Assembly (NCBI GenBank): GCA_965223305.1
Contig: CBDCWT010000017.1
Span: forward strand, 6,387-70,386
Source: CBDCWT01 sp965223305
GTDB lineage: Bacteria; Planctomycetota; Planctomycetia; Pirellulales; Pirellulaceae
DNA: 64,000 nt
Direction of reading: 5' to 3'
The position numbers and the translations under genes were made by a program. How positions within the stretch are numbered: position 1 is the stretch's first letter; the number at the start of each line of letters is the position of its first letter. The notes beneath the pieces are model-generated. The model was not told the DNA's origin. It worked only from the letters and a program-made list of their open reading frames with translations, and searched no databases. This document shows positions 41,527 through 56,500 of this stretch, piece after piece.

Positions 41527-44500
41527 ATGCCCCACTCTTTCTGGAGGCGGCTTCGCCGTCACCGCAAGCGCCGTGGGCGTCTGATCCCGAAACATCGCCG
41601 GTTCGAGTCCCTCGAGCAGCGGTTGCTGCTGGTTTCCCCCTGGCAGAATCCTTGCAATCCGCTCGACGTCAACAACGATCAGATTGTCACCCCGAATGAT
41701 GCGCTGCTGCCAATCAACCGGATCAACGCGGGCCGTGGTGGCGTGCTTCCGGATCCGCCAGTGGACTCGGCTCCGCCGCCCTACCATGACGTCGACGGCG
41801 ACGGACAACTGGTTCCCAACGACGTGCTGCGGGTGATCAACGCGCTGAACAAGAGCGATCTGGAAGGGATCTTCAACTTCGAAGGTAACCTGGTTCGGGA
41901 TACCGCTCCGGGAGGCACCACCAACGATGACAATCTGACTTTCGATGGACGGCTGGAAGGGGTCATCACTTCCCTGCTCGGACTAGACACGTTTCAAGCG
42001 CGTGTCGACGGCGACGAGGCGGTCGACGTGCCCCAGACCTGCGGCGCGTTCATGCTGGATCCCGGTTTCGCCACTGACGGCCGCGACGACGGCGTCCACG
42101 TGGTCACGTTCACCGGGACCGACCCGCGGGGCAGGCAGGCAGCATTCGATGTGACCTACACCCTAGATACGGTGCCTCCGGCGATCGATCTGCAACTCGC
42201 GCCGGACTCGGACACCGCACCGCAAGGCGACGGCGCCACCGACCTGAAGCAGGTCTCGCTCATCGGCTCCACGGATGCCGGGCGCCCGGTAAGCCTGTTC
42301 GCCGAGAGCGATCCGGGCTCACCGCTGGCGATCGTGAACGCTGATTCAAACGGCAGCTATCAATTCGACGGCGTCGAGCTGGAGTTCGGCGACAACGGAT
42401 TCAGAGTCATGACCTCCGACCTGGCGGGTAACGAAAATACTGCCACGGAAGTCGTCACACAAAACATGGTGCTCCTAGAAGAAGCGAACTTCCAGGTCTT
42501 CTACGAACAGTCATTCGTCGTGCCGAACGAGCCCTCCACGTTGTCGGTCACCTTCAGTGACTTGAACTTTGATGAAACGGACGACTTCGTCAACGACGCG
42601 TTCGAGGCGTCTCTATTGGATCGGGAGGGCAACTCGTTGGTCCAGACCATCGGTCCTGGACGCGACTCATTCTTCAATGTCACTGAATCGGGTGTGGTCG
42701 ATATCGGATCGAACACAACCGTCGATGCTGGGACGGTCAGCGTGGATTTGGCCGACGTACCAGCGGGAACTTCTGGCAGACTCGTACTTCGTCTCGTAAA
42801 CAACGACCGGGACACCGCAACATCTGTGCGAATCTCGGACATTTCCGTCGTCGCCGGCGCACTCGACACGCCGGACAGACCTTCCGCAGTGCCACAAACA
42901 GTTCGCCAACGACAGATCGACTTTGAGTCCCTATCCGATGTGTCCGAGAGTGTGCAAGTCGAGTACAAACAGACATCTCTCAATCAGACGCGCGATCTGC
43001 TATTTACGGAATTGGCGTTAAACAACGAGGGCACGTTCGGCGTTGAAGCACCGCTCCTGCTGGCGGTCGATCAGATCAGTGAACCGCAGGTGGTTGTCCG
43101 CAACGCGGACGGCATCACACCGCAGGGATTACCGTTTTTCGACTTCAGCCACTTGCTAGTCCAGCCGACGCTCTCCCCAAGGGAACCGACTGGAAGCCGG
43201 CATCTGGAGTTCTTCAATCCGCTCGGAGTGCAATTCGACTTCGATTTGGTCGTGCTTGGTCGCCTGAACCAACCCCCACACTTCATCTCACGTCCTATTG
43301 TTGAGGCCGTTGCCGGGCGGAACTACGAATACCAGGCTGAAGCGATCGACCCTGAGGGTAACCAGCCGGTGTATTCGCTGATCGTCTCGCCGAATGGGAT
43401 GACGATCGATGCCAACACAGGAGCGATTAACTGGCATACTGACACGGGCGACGTCGGGAATCACGCGGTGATCGTGGCCAGCGACGATGGACGCGGCGGC
43501 GTGGAAACACAGCAGTACACGCTCGACGTCAGGGAGTTCGTTCCGAATCGACCACCGGTCATCACGACCACCCCGATAGTCGAAGTCTTTCTCGATGCTG
43601 ACCACACGGTTGCCGAATACGGCTACACCGCCTCCGCGATTGACGTTGACGGTGACGCCATCGAGTATCGACTCGAACAAGCACCGTTCGCCATGACCAT
43701 CGACCCATCAAGCGGGAAGGTATCGTGGAATCCGGCTGCAGACCAACTTGCCACACACACCATTCGAATTACAGCCGACGACCTGCGCGGTGGCACGGCG
43801 ACACAAGAATACCAGCTCCGTGTCCTTCCCGACCGAACCAACAGTCCACCAGTGATCGTCACCGATCCGATCGAAGACTTCTTCGTGCCCGGATTCTCCA
43901 ATCCCGCTACGGGAACCGTCCAGCCCCAGCAAATCCGCCTCGACCTTAGCGAGGGGCAGGTATTCGAAGGCACAGTAGCCATCACGCTACCCGAAGCGGT
44001 TGAGCGGTCTGCTGATATTGTGATTGCGGTCGACGAATCGGCCTCGATGCGGGGCGAACAAGCGTGGATTGGGGAGATGATCCCCCTTCTTGACCAGGCG
44101 CTGATCGACGCAGGTGTGGGCGCGACATCCGAGCATCCGAATCGCTTTGCGATCGTGGGAGGTGGCCGGCAGAACCTGGTCGGCTACTTCCTCAGCCAGC
44201 AATCCAACACTAGGTATACACTCTACGACTCAGGGGGATTGGTCGTCGCGGATGGTACTATCAACGAAGTACTTCCGGACGAGTTGCTGAATCTTAGTTT
44301 CAAGGATGACGATCGCTACACCCTGGTTGTCGAGGCGCTGGATCCCGAGGAGTCGGGCGAGGTGATCGAGGTTGGAGTCAGGGCACATGCCGGTGACAGC
44401 CGGCGAGTAGAACAGCTGCAGCTGAACACGCTCGTGAGCGACGTCATCGAACTGCCGGGCCAGTCGGTTGAGTATGTCTTTAACCTTCCCAAGGACTCGC

Positions 44501-47500
44501 TGCTGTACTTCGATTCGCAAACCAAGGACCTCTATTCTCACATGCAGTGGTCGCTGACCGGTCCGACGGGAGTGCTAGCCAACGACGTACGATTCATTCA
44601 TTCGGATGTGTCAGTCGCCGCTCCGGTATTCGACGCTCCCGCAGGCGAGTACCGTCTGACTGTCGAGGCGGAATTTGACACCACCACAGATTACAAATTC
44701 CAGCTGCTGGACCTGTCGGCGGCTCCTACAATCAGCTCCGGAGAAGTAATCCAAGGTGAGTTCAAGCGAAAAGTCGAGACGTTCGCCTACCGATTCGAAA
44801 CGAGTGCCGACCAGCTGTTCGAGTTTGTCAACTCAGCAACTGCGCATCCTGGCAGCCAGTGGCGACTGCTGAATCGGTTCGGCGAAGTACTTAACACCCA
44901 GCCACTCGGTACTAATGAACCCGGCTCGCTGCTGTTTGAGGCAGGTGAGTACTACTTGCTCATGGAGGCCGCGCTGTGGCCCCTCGAAGGCACCGATCAG
45001 CTACGTGTTCCCTCACACTTCGAGTTCGTCGTGACGGTGTCGGATCCGACACCGCCGCTCGCAGTCACCATGGGGGAAACAACTAGTGGTGTGATTGAGT
45101 ATGTAGGCGACTTTGTCGACTATTCGTTCACTTTGTCTGACCGCTCGCTAGTCTACATCGACTCGCTGACCAACAGTGGCATGACTTGGAGCCTGGAGGG
45201 ACCCCGCGGCAACGAGGTAGTCGATCGACGCTTTGATCTAACGGACTCGTCTAACCAGTTGGATCCAATCCTGGATCTGGTTGCAGGCCAATACCTCCTC
45301 CGCGTCAATAGCAACGGGCGACAGGGTGATTATTCGTTCCGCGTGCTTGATCTGCACGCACCGAGCAGTATCACGACGATCACCACCGGCGTTGCATTCG
45401 ACGGCGAGCTAATGCCACCCAATGAAACCGGCGCGTATAGCTTCTCGGCCGGTGCTGGGGACGAGTACTTCTTCGATTTCCAAACAGCCAGCGGCACGGC
45501 GAACGTAAACTATCGCCTGATCGATCCGTACGGCAACATCGTTCTCGAAAGGCGCCCCCTGGAAGATGCTGAAGCTACGATCCCAACGGGCGGAAGGTAT
45601 ACGCTGCTGATTGAAGGTGGTATCACGAACTCGGAGCCAAGCGCGTACACGGTGAATGTCGTGCCCGTGGTTAACAGCAAGGCGGAACTGGCTCTGGGGA
45701 CAACCGTTGTCGATTCACTCACGACTCCCGGCGCGCGATCAGAGTTTGAATTCGAGTTGGCTGCGGACGGGCTGCTGTATTTCGATTCTCTGACAAACAC
45801 CTCCGATTTGAACTGGACGCTTGCCGGACCGCGGGGTGTAGAGGTCTCGGCACGTCCATTCGCACGATCCGATTCGTCTGCCGTGGCCGCAGCCGGCATG
45901 AGCTTGCCGGCGGGCAGCTATCAGTTAGTGGTCGAAGCCATGGAAGATACCGTCGGAGAGTTTTCGTTTCGCCTACTCGACCTGCTAGAGCCGGGTAGCT
46001 CCTTGCCAATCGCGCCGCCCCCCGGCTCGGGAAATCCATCTGTTACCGTCGTCGGAGCGCCGTCGAGCCCTAAAGGCACCGAGGTGTTCCGCTTCGTGGC
46101 CGAGCCGGGTGACGAAATCTCCTTCGAAACTACGACCGAGGCAGGGACCGGCTCCCACTATCGCTTGCTCGACCAATATGGCGGCGAAGTGATATCAGTC
46201 GTCGATTTGGCCACAGACAGCTTGAATACAAACCTCGCTGGCGGGGGCACCTACTATCTGTTGGTGGAAGGCAACATCGATAGCACCGTACTCGATGAGT
46301 ACAGCATCGATATCCGCTGGATCACGAACAACAGTCCACCATTGATCAACGGGACACCGCTTGTGCTCGGTGACACCGTGTCCGGCAGTCTCTCAACTGC
46401 AGGTGAAACCGACTCATACACCTTTGAGTTACAGGATCGCACCCTGTTGTACGTGGATTCACTTACGAACGACGGCAGCGCGCATTGGACGTTGCGAGGA
46501 CCACAAGGCGAACTTGTGACCAATCGCGCGTTCGTTAGCACAGACTCCTTTGACAATGCGTCGCCAGTCCTGGAAGTTCCTGCTGGAACATATCAATTCG
46601 ATGTTGCTTCTCCGCGCGCGACAGGAAACTACAGTTTCCGCGTACTAGACCTAGCCGCGGCGCCACCTGCTACGCTGGCGAGTCCCATAGCCGGAACACT
46701 GGAGCCGGCCAACGAGACCCACACTTATCAGTTCGCTGCGAGTGCCGGTGATTCGTTCTTCTTTGACGTCCAGGCGGCGAGTGATACCGCCAACACGCAG
46801 TACAAACTAGTCGACCCCTACGGTCGGATCGTCCTCAACACCAGCCGCATGGCCGACCAAGGCCCGCTCGTCGTTTCCACGGATGGAAGTTACACGCTGC
46901 TAATCGAAGCTTGGCACTCGAACACGGGCCTCGACACTTACATCATGCAGGTGAATCGGATTCCCGAAGCTTCGGAATCCACTCTGACACTCAACACCGT
47001 AACCTCCGGTATGTTCACCGTTCCGTTCGAGTCGATCGAGTACACCTTTTCACTGGATGATTGGACTCTTCTCCACTTTGACTCTCGGACCGACACCGAC
47101 AGGCTCAGCTGGACCTTGGCCGGTCCTGCCGGGGTCGAGGTCAACGACCGCCCGTTTGATCGCAGTGATTCCATCGCGCAAGACGAAGGTGTGATTGAGG
47201 TCCCTGCGGGTGAATACACACTGACTATCACGGCAGACGAAACGGCGGAGCAGTTCACTTTCGCGATGTTGGATCTGTCCGCTGCCCAGTCGATCTCGGC
47301 CGGTACAGTCGTTGCTGACTCGCTGCCGGTGTCGTCGGGTAGCAAACTGTACCGGTTTACCGCTGAGCCGGGTGATGTCGTCTACTTTGACAGCCAACAT
47401 TTCGACAGTGGCTTCACGACAGCGCCGTCATGGCGCGTCGTGGATCAGTACGGTCAGCAGGAGTTCAATCTATTGTTCGGCCAAGACCGAGAACCGGTCT

Positions 47501-50500
47501 TGCTGTCGGGAGGCCACTACACCGTTCTCGTTGAAGGCCAGGTCGATGACACCGGAGTTGATGGCTCCTTTTCGTTTGATGTGGTTCCGGTGTACAACGA
47601 GCTTGCTCCTACCACGCAGCTGGTGTTGGGAGAGACCGTCAGTCGCGCGCCCAGCAAGGCGTTCTCGCTCGAGAGATTCTCGTTTTCGCTCGAGAACCAG
47701 TCACTGATCTACTTCGATTCGCTGACCAATGACCATACGGCTACCTGGACAGTGGCGACGGCCGATGGTCGTGAAGTAACGAGCCCCCTTGGATTCAACG
47801 CGTCGGATTCCAGTTCGAGCAGCCGCCCGCTCGCCTTGCCACCAGGCGACTTCGTGCTCACGGTTACATCTCGTGAAGGAAACCCCTACGCCTTCCGCTT
47901 GCTCGACTTCGAGGATGCCGTGTCGGTTTCCCTGGGGACGGCGTTCAGCGGAAACTTCGACATCCCCAACGAGACAGACCTCTACGCATTCGTGGTTGAT
48001 GACAACCAACGCATCTACGTCGACGCATCGAGTAGCGGACCTGGCTCCTATCGCATCGTCGACGAAGCCGGTCGAAGTTTGATCCGGCAGACAGCGATTG
48101 TGGACAGAGATGTATTCGAGTTTGTCAGCGGCGGCACCTACTGGCTCGCCGTTGAATCTTTTGTCAGTGCTACGGTATCCCATCCTTATGACTTCAACTT
48201 AATTCCGGCGTCGGTGATCCAATCCGACTTGGCAATTGGCCAAATACAGCGGGCCACAGTGGCGGCGCCGGGCGACGTGCTGGAATTCCACCTCACCGTC
48301 GACCGATCGTCCAAGCTGTACTTCGACAGCTTGACAAATTCCAGTGCACTCGCCTGGGACTTGGACGGCCCTGGCCAGTTCATCAAGGCGAGACGATTTC
48401 ACCAGAGTGACGCCTTTGGTATTACTGATCCTACAATCCACCTCGTTGCTGGTGACTACACGCTCACGGTCGATGCCTTCGCCGATACGATCGGTGACGT
48501 CGCCTTCCGCCTGCTGGACCTTTCGGCCGCCACACCGGTGGCATTCTCTGAGGCTGTCTCTGCAGAGCTGACGATTCCAAACCAGACCGACGTCTACGAG
48601 TTCACCGCCGCTGCCGGTGAGGAGTTGTTCGTAGATGTCGAACACGCAACTGACACATCGAATCTGCTATACCGCATCCTTGATCCGCTGGGGCGAGAGA
48701 TCGTCAGCCGACAGACCGACATTGAAGTGGGGCCACTGCCGGGGTCGGGTACCTTTACGCTGCTTGTCGAAGGAGCGTCGAATAACTCCGGTCAAGACCA
48801 ATACCGACTCCGCGTTCACAAATCCAACACCCGCACGGGCGGCGATCTAGCCCTCGGCGAAGTGACATCCGGCTCGATCACCACTGCTGGTGATCGAGTT
48901 TCGTTCGACTTCGATCTGGGCTCGGAGTCGCTTGTACACTTCGACTCGTTGACAGACGATGCCGGACTTCGTTGGACGCTGACTGGACCCCGCGGAGTCG
49001 AATTTGAGGGAATCCCGTTCAACCGATCGGATTCGGTCAGGACCGGAAACGACTTACCTGTCCAACCGGCCTTTGAGTTGAAGCCGGGAAGTTACTCATT
49101 GACGGTCGATGGCGCGGGCGACGCTGTCGGTGACTTCGCTTTCGCTCTACTTGACTTGCTGGCGTCGGATCACACGACGCAGGTGGACACCCCCACGACG
49201 GGCAATCCCACCACTGTTACCGGCTCCCAGTCCGATCCGCGACAGACTCAAGCGTATCGCTTTGCGGCAGCCGCGGGCGATCAGCTCTCGTTTGACACAA
49301 CAACGTCCGGCTCCGTGGCCTCTGACTACCGCCTGCTCGATCCGTTCGGCAGGGAAGTCTTCCGTCAACCTCTGACGGCCCAGCTGGCTGGCGTCGAACT
49401 GCCCGCATCGGGCACCTATTTCTTGCTGGTTGAAGGCCAAATAACCAACAGCGATCCGGACGACTACACGATTCTGGTGACTTTCGAAGGCAACAATCCG
49501 CCGCCAGATCCCACCGGCACGCCGTTGACGTTCGGTGAAGTGCGGGAGGGATCGCTTGCGGTGGATGGCCAGGTTGACTCGTACGCGTTCACTCTCGCAG
49601 AAAGCAAATTGCTCTATTTCGATGCGTTGACAAACAACAGCACTCTGCAGTGGAGTCTAAATCGATCGTTGGGGACGCTGGTTGACGGCATGTCCTTTAC
49701 TGCAACGGACGCATCGAATAACCCGTCACCCGTGCTCGATCTGCCCGCAGGCACATACCAACTGAACGTCGGGGCCAGCAGCGGAGTACCTGGAGCGTAC
49801 TCGTTTGTACTGCGCGATCTTGCGGCGGCAAACCCGCTCGCTCTCGGAGTTGAAGTCGACAGCGAGCTGGATCCAGCGAACGAAACAGACCTGTATCAGT
49901 TCACCGGTATGGCTGGACAGTCGTTGTTCGTTGATGTCGTGTCGACAAGCAACAGTGGCATTCCTTACAAGCTTGTCGATCCCTACGGCCGAGTGGTCCT
50001 AGCGACCAATCGCATGGACGACCAGGAGGCAATGCTGCCCATCTCCGGGACCTATACGCTGCTTGTTGAAGGTCCGATCGCCAACACGACCACCGATAGT
50101 TACAGGATGAACCTCCATCGGGTTGTCGAGACGAAACGTCCCCTCACGTTTGGAGGCACCACTGTCGATAGTGTGTCGGTTCCGGGCGCCCGTCTTGGCT
50201 ATGACTTCGTCCTGACTGAGGAAGAAGTGCTGTACTTCCAGCCCGGCCTCAATTTCGACTCATTCGAATGGAGTCTATCAGGCAGGTCGGGAACCCATAT
50301 CGACAACCGACGGGGCCTCGCAATCTCCCGGCTGCCCGCGGGAGAGTACTCAATTGCGCTCAGCGGCGTCGGCGACTTCACGGGTGACGTCTCGTTCACG
50401 ACGGCTCTCTTTTCGAGCGCCGATGTTCTTCCGACGGACGGCACGGTTGTATCTGGAACGCTCGACGCGAGCCACAGTATCGCGGTCTATCAGCTAGACG

Positions 50501-53500
50501 GTCGTGCTGGGACCCACTTTGCGCTGCAACCCGACCTGAACTTGGCGTTCGCCGACTCGAACACTGCGCGCCTGACTGCGATGGATCTCAGCACCGCCTT
50601 TGACGGGGAAGACGGGCATGCTCTGATTGACGTCGCCCTGCGGGCAAACGTGTTTCGCGATGGAGCGGCAGTCAACTTCATCCTGGTCAGCGACGAAGAC
50701 CGTGACGTCTTGGACGACAATGTCGACTTCGATTCGATCTTCACAGGACTCTCGGCAAAGGAGGCGTTGCTGAACGTAGTCGTTGACGAGTCGTTCACGG
50801 GAGAAAACTCCATACAGGCGATTGGAGTAGGTGCCGATGGCTCGAGTTACATCCCGGACGGCGCCGGTAGCTTTGTGCGAACATCCGGCGGCACGGCAGC
50901 GTCAGCGAATGTCTCGATAAGGCAGGACTACGTCGACCTGGCCTGGGCTCTGGACGGTGCTGCCTGGAATCTAAACCACTTGCGTGCTGGCGGTGTGGCA
51001 GCCGAGTCGTTCACAAACGCCTTCGTGGACGTCAAAGTCAGCGAGATCCTCGAGCAAACCGCGTTACATCTCACGGCATCAAGTCCCAACGCGGATCTGC
51101 AGTTCGTGTCGCCGGCGAATGGATCCTACGATTCCGTTTCCGGGGGTGAAACGTACGACTTCGAGATTCGGATTGGCAACAATGGCCAGCCGATTGCGTA
51201 CGACCTTTTGTTTACCCTTGGCCAGACCACGGGATCGATTCCTGTTTATATCACAGCACCATATGAATACGGTGCGATCGCCGTCGATGCCGACGGTGAC
51301 ACGCTCAGTTGGTCGCTGATCGACGGCCCTCCAGGACTCGTGATTGACTCGATGACGGGCGTCATGTCCTGGTCCAGCGATAGTGTCGTGTTTGGTCAAC
51401 ACCGCGTGACACTGCGCGTTCACGACGGACGAGGCGGCGAGGACGAGCAGTCATTCGTGCTCGACGTAAGCGGTGGGGAGCCGGCAAGCATTCTCGGACT
51501 GGTCACGGACTCGAACCAACAACCAGTTCCCGATTGGAGAATCTACCTCGACCGGAATCGCAATGGCATACGCGACCCAGAGGAGATCTCTACGACAACT
51601 GATGACGGCGGCCAGTTCTCGTTCGAAGGTATTGACGGTGGATCGTATGTTGTCGCTCAGGAGATGCAGCCGGGATGGCAACAGGTAACACCGACAATCG
51701 GCAGCTACGAAGTATCGGTTGACAGCGGAGAGGAACTGACCGGTATTTTGTTTCTCAACCAACAGGTTCCACTGGTCAACTCCGACCCGGTGATTACGAG
51801 CGAGCCACCGTTGACGATCGTTGCTGGTGAGGACTATGTCTATCGGCCGATTGTCGAGGAGTTGGACGGCGACGTACTGACTTTCGACTTGCCGCTGGCG
51901 CCGGCCGGCATGGCATTGAATCCGCACAACGGCACAATTCAATGGACACCGCGTGCGGATCAGATTGGCGTTGAGTCGGTATTGCTGCGCGCCCGGGATG
52001 ATAACGGTGGAACTGACGTCCAGTACTACCAGATCACCGTGCAAGCTCCCAGTACAGCACCGGTCTTCACTTCGACACCACCCTCAGGACCCGCCGGTGC
52101 CGGCCTGCCATTCACCTATGACGCCAACGCGGTGGATGCCGATGGCGACTCGCTCAGTTACTCTCTCTCTACCGCTCCAACCGGTGCGACGATCGAGACG
52201 GCAACAGGCGTGATCAGCTGGGTGCCTTCGGCAAGTCAAGTTGGCACGCAGTCGTTCACGGTAACCGTGGACGACGGGCGCGGCTCCCGAGCCGATCAGA
52301 TGTTTGAACTCGATGTGGAAGAGACTTCCTCGAACGTGGCGCCCCGGTTTCTCTCGCAGCCGCCGGCCGATGCATATCTCGGCAGCACCTACTTCTATTT
52401 CGTGGACGTACTGGATGACAATGGCGATCCTGTTACGCTGACGCTCGAGTCGGCGCCGGCTGGCATGATGCTGACCACGGACTCTATCCTGACTTGGCAA
52501 CCGGACCCGGACCAGCTTGGCGATCAAGAGGTACAGCTTGTCGCGGACGACGGGCGAAATGGCGTGACGGCACAGCAGTTCACGGTTCGCGTAGCGACGC
52601 AGCCCGCAAACCAGCCACCGGAGATCACGTCATCTCCGCTCAGGTCGGCGGTCGCCGAAGCGCCCTACCAGTTCCGACCGGTAGCGGTTGATGCCGACAT
52701 GGACCCACTGCTCTGGTCGCTCCAGCAAGGTCCCCGTGGCATGTCGATTGACGAGCGAACCGGCCGCATCGACTGGTTGCCAACCACCGAGGATCTCGGA
52801 TCCCAGGTCGTCACGCTGCAAGTGCTCGACACACATGCTGCCGCGGCAGAATTGACCTTTGATCTGATCGTGCGGGCCGTCAATTCGCCGCCGGTCATCT
52901 TATCCGTACCGCCGACCGAAGGTGCTATTGGTGCCACCTATCTGTATCAGGTGGTTGCCGAAGACGCGGATCAAGACCTGCTGTCGTTTAGTCTCGGCAG
53001 CCTCCCCGCCGGTATGACGATTGATTCGCAAACGGGACAGATCGTGTGGACACCGGACGCAGCACAAGAGGGCTCCCATGAGCTCGAAGTCATCGTGTCC
53101 GACTCGGCCGGCGCAGACACGTCTCAGAAATTCACCGTCGCGGTCGCACCCGGACAATCGAATCGTCCGCCGTCGATCACGTCGATGCCAGGCCTTCTTG
53201 CCGCGGCGGGTCAAGGATACGCGTACTCGACTGCAGCAACCGATCCAGATGGTGATACGGTTACTTTTGCGCTGCTTGCCGCTCCTGCCGGGATGACGAT
53301 CGACTCGCTGACCGGGCAAGTCGAATGGGTACCGGCCTCAACCGACATCGGTTCGACGACAGTCACGATTGCGGCCAGCGATCCATTCGGCGGAACTGGT
53401 TTACAGAACTTCGTATTGCGGGTCTTGGCGGCGAACAACGTCCCCGTGATCGCAGAGATCTTGCCCGAGCGGTCTTTTGTCGGCAGCACGTTCCGTTACG

Positions 53501-56500
53501 ACGTGTTGGCGACGGATGCCGATGGTGACGTTCTCAGCTACGACCTCGTGTCCGGCCCCGCAGAGATGGTGATCGACGGTCTGGGACGCGTCTTTTGGAA
53601 GGCTACGGAAGTTGGCACACACAGCTTCACAGTCCGTGTCATGGACAGGCATGGAGCCTTCGACGTAGAGACGTTTGACTTCGCTGTTGAGGCAGATACG
53701 ATCGCACCACAAGTTGTTGTGCTGGTGAGTACAAACCCAGTGAACGTCGGCACGGAGCTCGGCATCCGGGTCCATGCAATTGACAATGTCGCCGTCGAGT
53801 CACTTCTACTGACGGTCGACGGTGCCATTGTTGCTCTCGACGAAAACGGGGCGGGGCGCATCACGATGGCGATTGCCGGTGAGTTTCCGGCGGTGGCCAC
53901 GGTCAGGGACGCGGCGGGCAATTCAGCTGTCGACCAGCTTGACATCCTGGTGATTGATCCGAGTGACGCGGACGGTCCAATTCTGGAGATCACGACACCG
54001 GAAGCCGCGGCCGAAGTGCGGCTGCCGACCGATGTGACCGGCACTGTCATGGACGAGTCGCTTGTCTCATATCAACTCCTGCTGGCGGATGCCGAAACCC
54101 GCGAGTTCCGTGAAATCGGTGCTGGGACGCAGAACATTGAAAACGGTGTCCTTGGACAGGTCGACCCGACGTCACTTTCCGATGGCAGCTATGTTCTGCG
54201 TCTGGAGGGATCGGACGCTGGCGGAAACACGTCGATCGTTGAACGTGTGATTAACGTCTCCGGCGCCGTGAAACTTGGGAACTTCACCTTGTCGTTTGCA
54301 GACATGACGATCCCGATCGGAGGCATCCCGATCGTGGTGGGTCGCACCTACGACTCGCTGCTTGCCGATCAACAAGGTGACTTCGGCTATGGCTGGCGCC
54401 TGGAGTTTCGCGATGTTGACCTGCGGACGAGTGTGGCCAGAATCGGTAACGAGGAGTTCGGCTTCTATCGTCCTTTCCGCGATGGTTCGAGGGTCTATTT
54501 GACATTACCGGGAGGACAGCGTGAGGGATTTACGTTCAAGGCCGAGCGCACTGGAGGCTTCCGTGGCAGGCTTGGTATGCACTATCCGACCTTTATTCCG
54601 GACCCGGGTGTGCGGACTCGGCTGGCAGTACCGCAGATTGAACTCGCCTTCAGCCGCGACGGCAGCGTCATCACTTGGGGTACAGGAACGCTCTACAACC
54701 CGGCCGATCCGGTATACGGTGGGCGCTACTACGCGGTGACCGAGGAGGGAGTCTTGTTAGAGATTAATGGAAACACAGGAAATCTGGAACAGTTGGTCGA
54801 CACCAACGGCAACACCGTAACCTACTCCGACGACGCCATCATCAGCTCGAGCGGCCTCCGGGTGGAGCTCATTCGCGACACCAAAGATCGTATTGTTGAG
54901 GTGGTCGATCCGGCCGGGAACTCGATTCGCTACGAGTACGATGCTGACGGTGACTTGGTTGCCGTTGTGGACCGAGCGGGGCACGTTACGCAGCTGATCT
55001 ACGACGCTCCACGAACACACTATCTTACGGAGATCAGAGATCCTCTAGGGCGTAGCGGAGTTCGCAGCGAGTACGACGATTCGGGCAAATTGATTCGCCT
55101 CCTGGATGCCGCCGGAAACGCAACACAGTTGCTGCATGATCCCGATAACTTCATCGAGCAAATTGTGGATGCGTTGGGGAACACCACGACCTACGTCTAC
55201 GACGAGCGAGGAAACGTACTGCGCGAGATCGATGCCTTGGGTGGCGAGACAGTTCGCACTTACGACATCGACAACAACGAGCTAACGGTGACGGATCCGC
55301 TCGGTAACACGACGACAATGGAATACAGCGAATTCGGTGATTTGATCGCCGAGACGGATCCAGCAGGTAACGTGACACGCTTCGACTACGCTCGAATCCA
55401 ACCGTCGATCGGTTTCGGCGGCGCTTCCTTCGCCGGTTTCTTAAAACCCTTCAGCGTGCAAACGGAACGCATCGACCCGCTGGGTAACGTCTCGCGGATG
55501 GGCTACGACTCGCGGGGGAGACTGGTGTCGATGACAAATCCGGTCGGCGAAACGAACGTGTTTTCGTTTAATGCTGCCGGGCTGCCGCTGTCCGCTTCCC
55601 GCGCGGAGACGACTCCGCAAACCTTCCGCTACGACGCGCTCGGCAATGTCACAGAGGTGGTTGATGCGTCGGGTACTTTGACTTCGCTTACTTACGACGC
55701 CAACGGTGAGATCCTTGTCGAAACCAGAACTCAGAAGCTGCCAGACGGATCCACTCGCAGTTTACGCACCGAACGCGACTATGACGCTCAGGGCAATCAA
55801 ATTCTTGAGCGCTATTACGAAGACAACGTGCTCCTCGCCCAGACAGAGAACCGCTACGACGAAGTTGGGTTCTTGGTTTCAAGTGTGGATGCACTGGGCC
55901 GCGTAACGCAGTACTTGTACGACGATCAAGGCTTGCAGGTCGCCGTGATCCATCCGGACGATACGCCTTCAAACGATACCGACAATCCACGAACGCGAAC
56001 CGAGTACGATCCACTCGGCCGCAGAGTGGCCCGGATTGATGAAGCGGGGAATCGCACGCAGTATCAGTATGATGCTGTCGGTCGATTGATCGCGACGTTG
56101 TATCCAGACGCAACTCCCTCGGATGCGACAGACAATCCTCGGGTGGAGACGGTCTACGACCTCGCGGGTCGCGTGACCGCGACGATCGACGAGCGAGGTC
56201 ATCGTACCGAATTCGTCTACGACGCTGCGGGCAGACAAGTTGCCACGATATTGCCCGACGAAACGCCCCTGGATGCAAGTGACAATCCTCGCGTACGCAC
56301 CGTGTACGACGCCGCCGGCCGTGTAGTTCGCCAAATCGATCCGCTCGGCAACATTACACGGTTCGAGCATGACGGGGCAGGCCGGGTGACACGAACTACC
56401 TTCGACGACGGCACGACCACGAGAAACATATACGACGATAACGGGATGCTGGAGGCGCAAGTCGATGTGAACGGTCTCCGCACGGACTTCGAGTACGACG

